A stretch of DNA of 64,000 bases, taken from contig JAJZBQ010000008.1 in the NCBI GenBank assembly GCA_021798835.1, forward strand, positions 25,620 through 89,619, written 5' to 3'. This DNA comes from Pseudomonadota bacterium (lineage in GTDB: Bacteria; Pseudomonadota; Gammaproteobacteria; Burkholderiales; Ferrovaceae). Positions 1 to 10,200 of the stretch are shown here, one piece after another. Below the pieces are notes generated by a model that was not told the DNA's origin, made no database searches, and saw only the letters and a program-made list of their open reading frames with translations. Within the stretch, counting starts at the first letter, position 1. Every line of letters begins with the position of its first letter. The position numbers were made by a program, and so were the translations under genes.

Positions 1-1
1 A

Positions 2-943
2 ACACAGTTGCAGGCATTGATTGGCGGGGGATCGACACAGACTTTTGTCGGGACCAATTTCAATGCCAGCAATCCTGGTGCCAATATCGTGGCATTGGGG
101 TCCCAGACCAGTAGTCTGCTCAATTTGGGAGCTGGGGCTACAGCCCCCTTGGTGACTCCTGCGGCGGGAAGCAATCTGGCGATTCTGCATTCGTTCAATG
201 GAGTGATGGGGATGGCGGGGTTGGTGCGCGCGGTGAGTCTGATCAGTGGGGTCAACGTGCTATCTACTCCCAATTTGCTGACATTGGACAATGAACCTGC
301 TCAGATTGTCATCGCTGAAAATGTTCCCCTGGTATCCGGGTCCTATGCCCAGACAGGATTGACGGGAACCATCAGTCCCTTTACCACGGTTGACCGGAAG
401 GACATTGGCCTGATTCTGCGCATCAAACCTCAGATTTCGCAAGGGGGGTTGGTGAAATTGCAGATTTATGAGGAGTCTTCCGCCATCGATGCGGCCACAC
501 TCAATAACGTCAATGGGCCCAGTTACACCAAGCGTTCGGTGGATTCCAGCGTGTTGGTGCAGGATGGTCAGTTGATTGTGTTGGGGGGGTTGCTGTCCGA
601 TAACTATTCCGATTCCATGGAGAAAACCCCCTGGCTGGCCAATATCCCCTATCTAGGGGCATTATTTCGTTACGAAACCAAAACGCGGGTCAAGGACAAC
701 CTTATGTTGTTCCTGCGTCCTTATGTGATTCGCAATACTGAACAAAGCGATGCATTGACCAATGACCGCTATGGCTGGACGCAGAATATGCGTGATGAAG
801 CGCCACGCAATGTTCAGTTATTGCCCAATGAAGTTCTTGATCCGTTGACTCCGGCACATGGGTCAGGTGCGCCTTTTGTGGATCCAAGACAGGCATCTCC
901 CGCGCCAACGGCCATTCCGTTGCCAGGAGCCGATGGGCATTGA
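2..943 (+). CDS. gspD: Type II secretion system secretin GspD, C-terminal part
   Basis: The frame is already open at base 2 and stops at 943, so about 313 C-terminal residues are present and the start lies outside the window. The part seen is the end of the outer-membrane secretin domain: a VPLVSG block, KDIGLILRIKPQIS, then VLVQDGQLIVLGGLLSD and the closing NLMLFLRPYVIR. A tail of about 70 residues rich in Pro and Ala follows. Secretins form the multimeric outer-membrane channel through which folded exoproteins leave the periplasm. gspE starts two bases after the stop and gspF overlaps gspE, so this is the 3' part of a gspDEF operon. A secretin of a type IV pilus is the main alternative, but the GspE/GspF context favours type II secretion. 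Confidence 0.93.
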   Translation, partial: TQLQALIGGGSTQTFVGTNFNASNPGANIVALGSQTSSLLNLGAGATAPLVTPAAGSNLAILHSFNGVMGMAGLVRAVSLISGVNVLSTPNLLTLDNEPAQIVIAENVPLVSGSYAQTGLTGTISPFTTVDRKDIGLILRIKPQISQGGLVKLQIYEESSAIDAATLNNVNGPSYTKRSVDSSVLVQDGQLIVLGGLLSDNYSDSMEKTPWLANIPYLGALFRYETKTRVKDNLMLFLRPYVIRNTEQSDALTNDRYGWTQNMRDEAPRNVQLLPNEVLDPLTPAHGSGAPFVDPRQASPAPTAIPLPGADGH

Positions 944-944
944 T

Positions 945-2375
945 ATGGCGCAGCGTACGGTTCCCACTCCTCTGGCTGCACGTCTGCTTCCTTTTGCGTA
1001 TGCTCGTGATCAGGGGGTTTTGGCAGTCGGACAGCAGGGTGGGGTCACTGAAATCTGGATGCATGCCGAGACAAATTGGTCGGGAGTTCAGGAAGTCGGG
1101 CGGCGCTATGGTGCGTTGTGTTGCCATGAACTGACGTTGCTTGAGTGGCGGCAAGCATGGGAGGAAATTTATCGTGCCAACCAGAGCGAGGCTGCTCAGG
1201 TCGCTGGTGAGGTGGAGGATGAGGTAGATTTGTCGCGTCTGATGCAGGATTTGCCGGAACTGGAGGATTTGCTGGAATCTCAGGATGATGCACCGATCAT
1301 TCGGATGTTGAATGCGTTGCTATCGCAGGCGACGCGCGAACGCGCTTCCGATATCCACATTGAGGCGGCGGAACGGGAATGTGTCGTTCGTTTTCGGGTA
1401 GACGGTACCTTGCGTGAAGTGGTGCAGATCAAAAGGGCTCTGCATGGTGCCCTCATCTCCCGTCTCAAGATCATGGCACAGTTGGATATTGCGGAAAAGC
1501 GTCTTCCTCAGGATGGACGTATTGCCCTCAAGGTGGCTGGGCGTGCCATTGATGTACGCGTTTCCACGCTGCCGACCGGTTATGGCGAACGGGCGGTATT
1601 GCGCTTGCTGGAAAAAAATGTGGAACGTCTGGATTTGATGCGTCTTGGCATGGCAGAGGATACCCTGACTCGCTTCGATCAACTGGTGCATCGTCCCCAT
1701 GGTATCGTCCTGGTGACCGGTCCGACGGGTAGCGGTAAAAGTACCACGTTGTACGCAACGTTATTGCGTCTCGATCGGCAGACGACCAATATCCTGACTG
1801 TTGAAGATCCTATCGAATATCACCTTGACGGCATTGGTCAGACTCCAGTCAACCCACGGATCGATCTGACTTTCGCTCGGGCTTTGCGTGCCATCTTGCG
1901 ACAAGATCCAGATGTCATCATGATCGGTGAAATCCGTGATGCGGAAACTGCGCAGATCGCTGTGCAAGCGAGTTTGACGGGGCATCTGGTGCTGGCAACG
2001 TTACATACCAATGATGCGGCAAGTGCTGTGACACGTCTTGCCGATATGGGGGTTGAACCATTTCTTTTATCCAGTTCTTTGTTGGGAGTGCTGGCGCAGC
2101 GTTTGGTTCGTTGTACCTGCCCTGTTTGTCAGGGCTCGGGATGCGAGGCCTGTGGTGACAGCGGTTTTCAGGGACGTACGGGCGTTCATGAACTTCTGGT
2201 GGTATCCAGTACGATGCAATCGTTGATCCATCGTCAGGCTGCTGAAGCGGAATTGCGTGAATTGGCACGTCAGGAGGGCATGCGTACCTTGCGCGAGGAT
2301 GGGCGGCGCTGGGTTGATAGTGGAAAAACCAGTGAAGAAGAATGGTTGCGGGTGACCGGTGACGGCGGCGTATGA
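945..2375 (+). CDS. gspE: Type II secretion ATPase GspE
   Basis: This is the cytoplasmic hexameric ATPase that powers pseudopilus assembly, 476 residues from the chosen start. The Walker A motif GPTGSGKST is near residue 258, followed by the Asp box (ILTVEDPIEY) and the Walker B/His region GEIRDAETAQIA. Near the C-terminus is the cysteine zinc motif CTCPVCQGSGCEAC. The ATG at 945 follows the gspD stop almost directly. An in-frame ATG at 933 is an alternative, because the AGGAG at 925-929 lies 3 nt from 933 and 15 nt from 945. I prefer 945 because MAQRT...LLPFAYARDQG resembles other GspE N-termini. The stop overlaps the gspF start (ATGA). Confidence 0.93.
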   Translation: MAQRTVPTPLAARLLPFAYARDQGVLAVGQQGGVTEIWMHAETNWSGVQEVGRRYGALCCHELTLLEWRQAWEEIYRANQSEAAQVAGEVEDEVDLSRLMQDLPELEDLLESQDDAPIIRMLNALLSQATRERASDIHIEAAERECVVRFRVDGTLREVVQIKRALHGALISRLKIMAQLDIAEKRLPQDGRIALKVAGRAIDVRVSTLPTGYGERAVLRLLEKNVERLDLMRLGMAEDTLTRFDQLVHRPHGIVLVTGPTGSGKSTTLYATLLRLDRQTTNILTVEDPIEYHLDGIGQTPVNPRIDLTFARALRAILRQDPDVIMIGEIRDAETAQIAVQASLTGHLVLATLHTNDAASAVTRLADMGVEPFLLSSSLLGVLAQRLVRCTCPVCQGSGCEACGDSGFQGRTGVHELLVVSSTMQSLIHRQAAEAELRELARQEGMRTLREDGRRWVDSGKTSEEEWLRVTGDGGV

Positions 2376-3589
2376 CACAATTCCTCTACCAAGCACGCGA
2401 TGCAGTAGGAAATCTGGATAAAGGGACAATCGAGGCAGACTCGCCTCGTCAGGCGCGTCTTCAGTTAAGAGCCCGTGGTTTGGTGCCCGTATTGTTGCAG
2501 GTCGAGCGGGGGGGGAAGGCTCGTCGATGGATGGTGTCTGGTTGGCGTAAACGGCGTCTGGGGGCAGGTGAGCGGGTCCAGGTGACACGCCAACTGGCGG
2601 TATTGTTGGGTGGAGGAGTATCGCTGGATGAGGCACTGTCTGGGGTCGCTGCTGAAGCGGAGAAGGAGGCGGTACGCCGGGCATTGACTGAAGTGCGCCT
2701 GGAAGTGCTCTCGGGTTGCTCCTTGGCTCAGGCACTGGAACGATTTCCCGAGGATTTTCCGGCATTGTACCCGGCTCTCGTGGGAGCAGGTGAGCGTAGC
2801 GGTCGGCTGGCATGGGTCATGGAACGGTTGGCTGAATATGCCAGTCATCAGGATCACCTGCGTGGCAAGGTGTTGGGGGCGTTGGCTTATCCACTGGTTC
2901 TGATGGCTGTGGCAACCCTGATCGTTGGATTTCTCATGGGTTCTGTGGTGCCTCAGGTGGTCTCGGTATTTTCTAGTAACCACCAGACATTGCCCTGGAT
3001 AACCCGGGCATTGATTGGTTTGTCTGACGGGTTGCGCGATTGGGGATGGTTGTTGTTGCTGGTGCTGCTAATGGGGGGAGGGTGGGCCGGATTTCTGTTA
3101 CGTCAGCCGCTTATTCGCTTGGCCTGGGATCGTCATTTGCTTGGTTGGCCTTTGGTGGGTCGCTTGGTGTTGGGTTATGACACAGAACGCTTATCCAGTA
3201 CGTTGGCAATCCTGGTGGGAAGTGGAGTCCCCTTGTTGATGGCTTTACAAGGAGCCGCTCGGGCCGTACACAACCACGCGTTGCGGCGTTCTACTCTGGA
3301 AGCCCTGGAACGTGTGCGCGAAGGCAGTGGGTTGGCTCGTGCGCTGGAAGTAAATGGGGTGTTTCCGAGGATTCTGATCCAACTGATACAGGCTGGGGAA
3401 AAAACCGGTCGGCTCGATGCGCTACTCGAACAAGCGGCGCTTCATGAGGCGCGACAGTTGGAACGACGTCTGATGCTGATGATGACCTTGTTGGAGCCAG
3501 CGATGATTCTGTTGATGGGGATGGTGGTGGGGACGATTGTCCTGGCGATCCTGATGCCAATTATGGACTTGAACCAAATTGTCCAGTAA
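2372..3589 (+). CDS. gspF: Type II secretion inner-membrane platform protein GspF
   Basis: A protein of 405 residues, the usual GspF length. It opens with the typical FLYQARDAVGNLDKGTIEA segment and has two T2SSF repeats (about 65-195 and 270-395). Hydrophobic segments lie near 168-190, 218-240 and at the C-terminus (MILLMGMVVGTIVLAILMPI). GspF sits in the inner membrane and connects the GspE motor to the pseudopilus. The start overlaps the gspE stop (ATGA), so translation is probably coupled. No pseudopilin genes (gspG-K) follow. The next gene is ilvB, so the rest of the system must be upstream or elsewhere. Confidence 0.93.
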   Translation: MTQFLYQARDAVGNLDKGTIEADSPRQARLQLRARGLVPVLLQVERGGKARRWMVSGWRKRRLGAGERVQVTRQLAVLLGGGVSLDEALSGVAAEAEKEAVRRALTEVRLEVLSGCSLAQALERFPEDFPALYPALVGAGERSGRLAWVMERLAEYASHQDHLRGKVLGALAYPLVLMAVATLIVGFLMGSVVPQVVSVFSSNHQTLPWITRALIGLSDGLRDWGWLLLLVLLMGGGWAGFLLRQPLIRLAWDRHLLGWPLVGRLVLGYDTERLSSTLAILVGSGVPLLMALQGAARAVHNHALRRSTLEALERVREGSGLARALEVNGVFPRILIQLIQAGEKTGRLDALLEQAALHEARQLERRLMLMMTLLEPAMILLMGMVVGTIVLAILMPIMDLNQIVQ

Positions 3590-3624
3590 CTCTAAGGATT
3601 TTCAAGAAAGGTGTAAATTATCCC

Positions 3625-3653
3625 TTGACCAAATGCGTGGTTCTCGATACCCT
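3625..3653 (+). promoter_or_regulatory. Candidate sigma-70 promoter for the ilv genes
   Basis: TTGACC at 3625-3630 and TACCCT at 3648-3653 are separated by 17 bp in the 94-bp gap between gspF and ilvB. The -35 is good and the -10 weak (3/6). I saw no attenuator-like leader peptide. Confidence 0.35.
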
Positions 3654-3683
3654 ACAAGGTTTCAGTTTTGAGCGGACAGAGTT

Positions 3684-5393
3684 ATGCAACTCAGTGGGGC
3701 AGAAATCACCATACGGTGTCTCGAAGAGGAAGGGGTCGAATATATTTTTGGCTATCCGGGCGGGGCAGTGCTGTTTATCTACGATGCCCTGTTTCAGCAG
3801 GATAAGGTCAAGCACATTCTGGTACGTCATGAGCAAGCGGCATTGCATGCGGCTGATGCGTATGCCCGTGCTTCGGGACGACCGGGGGTCGCACTGGTGA
3901 CCAGTGGTCCCGGGGTTACCAATGCGGTGACCGGCATTGCCACGGCCTATATGGATTCGATTCCGATGGTAATCATTTCGGGACAGGTTCCAACAGCGGC
4001 GATTGGCTTGGATGCGTTTCAGGAAGTGGACACGGTGGGAATCACCCGTCCCTGCGTCAAGCATAACTTTCTGGTCAAGCGTATCGAGGACCTGGCCACT
4101 ACCCTCAAAAAAGCCTTCTATGTTGCGACGACTGGACGGCCTGGCCCGGTACTGGTGGATATTCCCAAGGACGTATCACAACAGATGGCTGAATTTGTCT
4201 ATCCGGCGTCGATTGCCATGCGCTCTTATCAACCGGAAGTCAAGGCGGATCCTGTTCAGGTTCGAAATGCAGTTGAGGTGCTCCTGCAGGCGCGTCGCCC
4301 CATGGTGTATGCCGGGGGCGGGGTGGTTTTGGGAAATGCGGCGGAACCACTGCGTAAACTGGTACAGGCTCTGGGAGCCCCCTGTACGACGACGTTGATG
4401 GGTCTGGGGGCTTATCCTGGCAATGATCCGTTGTATGTGGGCATGCCAGGCATGCATGGAACATACGAAGCCAACCTGGGAATGCAACACTGCGATGTGT
4501 TGTTGGCGGTGGGGGCTCGTTTTGATGATCGAGTGATCGGTAATCCCCAGCATTTCAGTGTTGAAGGGCGGCGTATTATCCATATTGATATCGATCCTTC
4601 TTCCATATCCAAGCGGGTGCGCGTGGATATGCCCTTGGTGGGTGATGTGGGAGAGGTACTCGGGGCCATGCTGGCCCAATTGCAGATATCGCAGAAACGC
4701 CTGGATTCACAGGCATTGACGGCATGGTGGCAACAGATCGAGGAGTGGCGTGGTCGGCAATGTCTGCACTACGAGGGTAGTTCAACCATTATCAAGCCAC
4801 AATTTGTGGTGGAGTCCCTGTATCAGGTTACGGGGGGGGAAGCCATTGTTACTTCAGATGTGGGGCAGCATCAAATGTGGGCGGCCCAGTATTATTTGTT
4901 CAACCGTCCTCGTCAGTGGCTCAATTCAGGGGGGCTGGGTACCATGGGTTTTGGTTTGCCGGCTGCCATGGGGGCACAACTGGCATTTCCAGATACGCCC
5001 GTGGCTTGTGTGACGGGCGAAGCCAGCATCCAGATGTGTATTCAGGAACTGTCCACATGCAAGCAGTATCATTTGCCGGTCAAAATCGTCAATCTAAACA
5101 ATCGCTATCTGGGTATGGTGCGCCAATGGCAACAGATTCTTCATGGTAACCGCTATTCTGAGTCATACATGGATGCGTTGCCTGACTTTGTTAAATTGGC
5201 TGAGAGTTATGGGCATGTTGGGTTACGCATTGAACGGCCCGAGGATGTAGAGCCGGCGTTGCGCGAAGCATTTTCCTTGAAGAACCGGGTAGTGTTTCTC
5301 GATTTTCAGACTGACCCAACGGAAAATGTCTTTCCTATGGTTAAGGCAGGAAAAGGGCTTACCGAGATGTTGCTCGGGGCTGAAGATCTGTAA
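3684..5393 (+). CDS. ilvB: Acetolactate synthase large (catalytic) subunit
   Basis: Condenses two pyruvates, or pyruvate and 2-oxobutyrate, into acetohydroxy acids using thiamine diphosphate: the first common step of Val, Leu and Ile synthesis. The protein has 569 residues. The N-terminal TPP domain carries the catalytic Glu (LVRHEQAALHAADAYAR), the middle domain fits FAD binding (GMPGMHGTYEANLGMQHCDV), and the C-terminal TPP-Mg motif reads GEAS...NLNN, with Glu replacing the Asp of the more usual GDG/GDA. The ilvH subunit follows after 16 bp. It could equally be called ilvI or ilvG; sequence alone does not decide the isozyme name. Confidence 0.95.
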   Translation: MQLSGAEITIRCLEEEGVEYIFGYPGGAVLFIYDALFQQDKVKHILVRHEQAALHAADAYARASGRPGVALVTSGPGVTNAVTGIATAYMDSIPMVIISGQVPTAAIGLDAFQEVDTVGITRPCVKHNFLVKRIEDLATTLKKAFYVATTGRPGPVLVDIPKDVSQQMAEFVYPASIAMRSYQPEVKADPVQVRNAVEVLLQARRPMVYAGGGVVLGNAAEPLRKLVQALGAPCTTTLMGLGAYPGNDPLYVGMPGMHGTYEANLGMQHCDVLLAVGARFDDRVIGNPQHFSVEGRRIIHIDIDPSSISKRVRVDMPLVGDVGEVLGAMLAQLQISQKRLDSQALTAWWQQIEEWRGRQCLHYEGSSTIIKPQFVVESLYQVTGGEAIVTSDVGQHQMWAAQYYLFNRPRQWLNSGGLGTMGFGLPAAMGAQLAFPDTPVACVTGEASIQMCIQELSTCKQYHLPVKIVNLNNRYLGMVRQWQQILHGNRYSESYMDALPDFVKLAESYGHVGLRIERPEDVEPALREAFSLKNRVVFLDFQTDPTENVFPMVKAGKGLTEMLLGAEDL

Positions 5394-5409
5394 TTGTTAA
5401 AGGAATACC

Positions 5410-5901
5410 ATGCGTCACATACTTTCACTTTTGCTGGAAAACGAAGCGGGCGCGTTGTCTCGGGTGGCTGGTCTATTTTCGGCACGTGGGTATAATATCG
5501 AGTCCTTGACTGTCGCTCCTACTGAAGATCCTACGTTGTCACGAATGACCATTGTTACCAATGGTTCGGATGAGATCATGGAACAGATTACCAAGCAGTT
5601 GAATAAACTGGTGGATGTCGTCAAGGTATTTGATCTGAATGAAGGACGTCACATAGAACGCGAGTTGATGCTGGTCAAGGTGCGTGCCGAGGCGGCGAGT
5701 CGTGAGGAGATCAAGCGCACGGTGGATATTTTCCGCGGACGGATTATTGATGTCACGGACAAGAGTTATACCATCGAATTGACTGGACCTCGTGACAAAC
5801 TCGATGCGTTTCTGGAGGCGTTGGTTCATTCCTGTATTCTTGAAACCGTGCGGACGGGAGCCTCGGGGATTGGTCGAGGTGAATGGACTTTGCGAGCTTG
5901 A
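5410..5901 (+). CDS. ilvH: Acetolactate synthase small (regulatory) subunit
   Basis: A protein of 163 residues with an N-terminal ACT domain (MRHILSLLLENEAGALSRVAGLFSARGYNIESL) and the C-terminal ALS_ss_C domain. In this family the ACT domain binds the end product valine and activates or inhibits the large subunit. The glycine-containing turn ENEAGALSRV is the usual effector-binding region. AAGGAA stands 6-7 bases before the ATG. The gene lies 16 bp after ilvB and 40 bp before ilvC, consistent with one transcript. Confidence 0.95.
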   Translation: MRHILSLLLENEAGALSRVAGLFSARGYNIESLTVAPTEDPTLSRMTIVTNGSDEIMEQITKQLNKLVDVVKVFDLNEGRHIERELMLVKVRAEAASREEIKRTVDIFRGRIIDVTDKSYTIELTGPRDKLDAFLEALVHSCILETVRTGASGIGRGEWTLRA

Positions 5902-5911
5902 AACATTTTGA

Positions 5912-6958
<1,047 letters not shown>

Positions 6959-6960
6959 TC

Positions 6961-7605
6961 TTGAAAGCCAACTATCCCCACCCCTTGATTGCCCGCGAGG
7001 GGTGGCCGTATTTGCTGGCAATGGTCCTTATTTCTTTGATGGTTCAGAAGATTTTTGGGTTTTATGGGGCGCTTCCGGCTTGGCTGGTGACTTTGTTTGT
7101 GTTGCAGTTTTTCAGGGATCCCCCGCGTCAAGTACCGACTGGGGAGCGTTTGATTCTGTCCCCGGCGGATGGACGTATTGTGGCGATTGCACCAGTATTG
7201 GATCCTTGGCAAAATCGTCCCTCTGTCAAAATCAGCGTTTTCATGAATGTCTTTAACGTGCATTCAAATCGTAGTCCGGTCAATGGTTGTGTGCGAGAGA
7301 TTCACTATCATCCTGGGGCCTTTATCAATGCAGACCTTGACAAGGCATCCGAAGCCAATGAACGTAATGCGCTGGTGATCGATACCCCCCATGGATCACT
7401 GACATCGGTTCAGGTGGCCGGGTTGATTGCACGTCGTATCCTGTGTTACGTTTCTCCTGAAGCGCAACTGAGGGCGGGACAGCGTTATGGTTTTATCCGT
7501 TTTGGTTCGCGTGTGGATGTGTATGTGCCACCGGAAACTCGTATTCATGTTGCCCTGGGCGATGTGGTCAAAGCGACGACAACAGCATTAGCGGAATGGC
7601 AGTGA
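6961..7605 (+). CDS. psd: Phosphatidylserine decarboxylase proenzyme, short type
   Basis: Converts phosphatidylserine to phosphatidylethanolamine and works directly after PssA, encoded next door. At about 214 residues this is the short Psd class (archaeal type) rather than the ~320-residue E. coli type. Near the C-terminus [12 protein letters not shown] holds the Gly-Ser bond at which the family cleaves itself; the Ser becomes the pyruvoyl cofactor. Two hydrophobic segments near the N-terminus suggest membrane attachment. The start is inferred: TTG at 6961, two bases after the ilvC stop, gives the family-like [17 protein letters not shown] beginning, but the ribosome site is poor. Confidence 0.9.
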   Translation: MKANYPHPLIAREGWPYLLAMVLISLMVQKIFGFYGALPAWLVTLFVLQFFRDPPRQVPTGERLILSPADGRIVAIAPVLDPWQNRPSVKISVFMNVFNVHSNRSPVNGCVREIHYHPGAFINADLDKASEANERNALVIDTPHGSLTSVQVAGLIARRILCYVSPEAQLRAGQRYGFIRFGSRVDVYVPPETRIHVALGDVVKATTTALAEWQ

Positions 7606-7618
7606 TCAGGAGAACGGG

Positions 7619-8428
7619 ATGACGGAAGTCGAAGAATCGTCAACAGATCGTTTTCACCAGCGGCGTGGCATTTACATACTGCCGAATCTTTTTACCACGG
7701 CATCCCTTTTTTCTGGTTTTTTTGCCATCGTGCAGGGGATGAATGGTCATTTTGAGTTGGCCGCTCAGGCCATATTCATTGCCATGGTGTTGGATGGACT
7801 GGATGGACGTGTCGCACGCTTGACTCACACGCAAAGTGCTTTTGGTGCCGAATATGACAGCCTCTCTGACATGGTTTCCTTTGGAGCTGCCCCTTCCCTG
7901 GTGATGTACGATTGGGCTCTGCGTGGGATGGGAAAATTGGGTTGGTTGGCGGCTTTTGTTTATTGTGCCGGTGCTGCGTTGCGGTTGGCACGATTCAATA
8001 CCCAGTTGGCTGTGGCGGACAAGCGCTGGTTTACAGGTTTGCCAAGTCCTGCCGCTGCTGCCTTGCTGGCAGGCATGGTCTGGGTATTGCACTCGGACTA
8101 CCAGTTTGAGGGAGCGCAGGTCGATGGACTGGCTTGGCTGATTACCCTGTTTGCAGGTCTGTCCATGGTATCCAATATTCGGTTTTACAGTTTCAAAGAT
8201 CTCAATCTGCGCCGCAGTGTGCCGTTCTGGGCTGCGTTGCTGATTTTATTACTATTTGTTGTTTTGAGTCTTGATCAGTCGCGCGTGCTCTGGGGTTTCT
8301 TTTTGATTTATGGCATCTCGGGTTATGTCATGTGGGTGGTGCGTTTTTGGCAGCGCCGCGGGCAGCCTCGTCCTGTAGGGGCGACAGTTGTGGAGCCGGC
8401 CGATGATACTTCTGAACCAGAGCACTGA
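7619..8428 (+). CDS. pssA: CDP-diacylglycerol-serine O-phosphatidyltransferase
   Basis: Makes phosphatidylserine from CDP-diacylglycerol and serine at the inner membrane. The 269-residue protein is highly hydrophobic and carries the CDP-alcohol phosphotransferase signature, beginning DGLDGRVAR with the downstream G-x3-D-x3-D ligands in FGAEYDSLSD (about residues 58-83). AGGAGAACGGG precedes the ATG. It lies 13 bp after psd, so the two consecutive enzymes of phosphatidylethanolamine synthesis are coupled. The last 26 bp overlap the ggt start. Confidence 0.95.
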   Translation: MTEVEESSTDRFHQRRGIYILPNLFTTASLFSGFFAIVQGMNGHFELAAQAIFIAMVLDGLDGRVARLTHTQSAFGAEYDSLSDMVSFGAAPSLVMYDWALRGMGKLGWLAAFVYCAGAALRLARFNTQLAVADKRWFTGLPSPAAAALLAGMVWVLHSDYQFEGAQVDGLAWLITLFAGLSMVSNIRFYSFKDLNLRRSVPFWAALLILLLFVVLSLDQSRVLWGFFLIYGISGYVMWVVRFWQRRGQPRPVGATVVEPADDTSEPEH

Positions 8429-10100
8429 ACAGCGAGGGTTGAAAACCCTGTTTTTTGTTGCAAGCATGGCAATTTCCTGCTTGGTATGGGGGGGGGAGGC
8501 TGTGGTATCGGTGTCCCATCCTTTGGCGGCAGAAGCGGGGGCATGGGCCATCCAGCAGGGCGGGGATGCTGTTGATGCCGCAGCAGCCATCCAATTCGCG
8601 CTCAATGTGGTGGAGCCTCAGTCATCAGGGATTGGGGGTGGGGCTTTTATCATGATTTATCGTGCCAAGACTCAGGAAGTTCTGGCACTGGATGCGCGCG
8701 AAGTAGCACCGGCAGGGGCATCAGCGGATCAGTTCAACGGGATGGATTTTGAGCAAGCATCTACCAGCGGTATTTCTGTGGGGGTACCAGGTGCATTGGC
8801 TGGGATGGAGGCTTTGCGGCAGCGCTGGGGACACCTGACGCTGGCGCAGACACTGAAGCCTGCTCAGCACTACGCTCGAGATGGATTCCAAGTGACCCCT
8901 TATCTGGCTAGAGCGATGCGCAGTTCACGCTTGGACCATCAACCGGAAGCTCGACGGCTGGTTCGTGACAAGAGTGGGCAAGTGTTGGTCGAGGGGGCTG
9001 TATGGCATCAACCAGAATTGGCGCATACACTGGATCTGATCGCATCTTCTGGGATTTCGGCTTTTTATCGGGGGCCGCTTGCCCGTGCCATAGTTATGGC
9101 CCAGCAGCGCAGTTTGGTGGGTCCTGCAGGAACCGGGAGAATGACACTGGATGATTTGGCACATTATCAGCCGGTATGGCGAACTCCTTTGGAATATCAG
9201 TATCACGATTATCGATTGGTGACCATGCCTCCTCCCTCATCGGGTGGGGTGGCGTTGTTTCAGGTTTTGGGAATGTTGGATCGTTACCATATCGGCCATG
9301 CTCCGGACATGAATATGGGAAGTCCCGCCGAAATGCGTGTGACCATCGATGCGCTGCGCTTGGCCATGGTGGATCGTGCGCGTTGGATGGGAGATCCCCC
9401 GGCGGGTGTGGTGTTACCCGTAGAGCACCTGCTTTCCCCGAGTTATCTGGCGGCGCAGTCGCAGCGTATCAGTTCCGCACACCGTCTGGAATTGGATCCT
9501 CCGCCGGCCAGTCCTGAGGGGACTCATACCACGCATTTTTCGGTGGTGGACCATGAAGGCAATGTGGTATCCGTGACTACAACCGTGGAAGCCCCATGGG
9601 GTAGCGGCATTCTGGTCCCGAATTATGGATTTTTTCTGAATAATGAGTTGACTGATTTTAATCTGGTGCCACGAGCCAGCGCCCAGGACCCTGGGATCAA
9701 TGACGTAAGGCCAGGGCACCGGCCACGCAGTAGCATGACCCCTTTATTGGTGTTTCGTGGCCCACAATGGATAGGGGCCTATGGGTCGCCTGGGGGAGTC
9801 AGCATTATCAGTACGGTGCTGGAAATGACTCAGGATATGCTGGATGCTGGGATGAGCCCGTCTGCGGCGATCGCACAGCCACGTTTCGCGGTATTGGATG
9901 CCGTAGGGACGATGGTGGTGGAGCCGTCATGGTCTGTGGAACAATTGAATCAATTGCGTCAGCAGGGTGATGAGATTCATGTCAGCGGTATTCCTCTGGG
10001 CTCGGTTCAATGGGTTGGACGTGATGAATCCACGGGAAAAATGGACGGTGCGGCTGACTTTCGTCGTGAAGGAACGGTATTGCGCCTCCCTGATCATTGA
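8403..10100 (+). CDS. ggt: Gamma-glutamyltranspeptidase, secreted
   Basis: An Ntn hydrolase that cleaves gamma-glutamyl bonds, chiefly of glutathione, in the periplasm. The start at 8403 has GGAG seven bases upstream and gives 565 residues with a signal peptide (LKTLFFVASMAISCLVWGG). SSGIGGGAF and LDAREVAP are typical of the large subunit. The nucleophile Thr that starts the small subunit lies in the THTTHFSVVD stretch near residue 375. PRSSMTPLLV and GSPGGVSI follow, as in active enzymes. The gene overlaps pssA by 26 bp, although the products have no obvious shared pathway. Confidence 0.93.
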   Translation: MILLNQSTEQRGLKTLFFVASMAISCLVWGGEAVVSVSHPLAAEAGAWAIQQGGDAVDAAAAIQFALNVVEPQSSGIGGGAFIMIYRAKTQEVLALDAREVAPAGASADQFNGMDFEQASTSGISVGVPGALAGMEALRQRWGHLTLAQTLKPAQHYARDGFQVTPYLARAMRSSRLDHQPEARRLVRDKSGQVLVEGAVWHQPELAHTLDLIASSGISAFYRGPLARAIVMAQQRSLVGPAGTGRMTLDDLAHYQPVWRTPLEYQYHDYRLVTMPPPSSGGVALFQVLGMLDRYHIGHAPDMNMGSPAEMRVTIDALRLAMVDRARWMGDPPAGVVLPVEHLLSPSYLAAQSQRISSAHRLELDPPPASPEGTHTTHFSVVDHEGNVVSVTTTVEAPWGSGILVPNYGFFLNNELTDFNLVPRASAQDPGINDVRPGHRPRSSMTPLLVFRGPQWIGAYGSPGGVSIISTVLEMTQDMLDAGMSPSAAIAQPRFAVLDAVGTMVVEPSWSVEQLNQLRQQGDEIHVSGIPLGSVQWVGRDESTGKMDGAADFRREGTVLRLPDH

Positions 10101-10136
10101 GGATCAGGCCCATTTCATAGACATTTAGGCATGTGA

Positions 10137-10166
10137 TGGGCAGGTTTGGCGCGCTTTTTGTATAAT
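10137..10166 (+). promoter_or_regulatory. Sigma-70 promoter of the tig-clpP-clpX group
   Basis: A perfect TATAAT lies at 10161-10166, with TGGGCA at 10137-10142 as a 4/6 -35 element and an 18-bp spacer. The predicted transcript starts near 10173, about 28 nt before tig, leaving room for the AGGA site at 10190-10193. Confidence 0.65.
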
Positions 10167-10200
10167 GAACGGTTTACTTTATCTAGATCAGGATTTCACC

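Noticed and set aside
2067..2813. Long open minus-strand frame across gspE/gspF
   Set aside because: Pro/Arg-rich low-complexity translation with no family resemblance, lying opposite two clear genes. It is a shadow frame.
5022..5100. Acetolactate synthase TPP motif reads GEAS rather than GDGS
   Set aside because: GDA and GEG variants are common in the family, and the rest of the motif including NLNN is intact, so I do not treat it as a defect.
10089..10108. Hairpin CCTGATC/GATCAGG spanning the ggt stop
   Set aside because: There is no T-run after the stem, so I do not call it a terminator. It may be chance.
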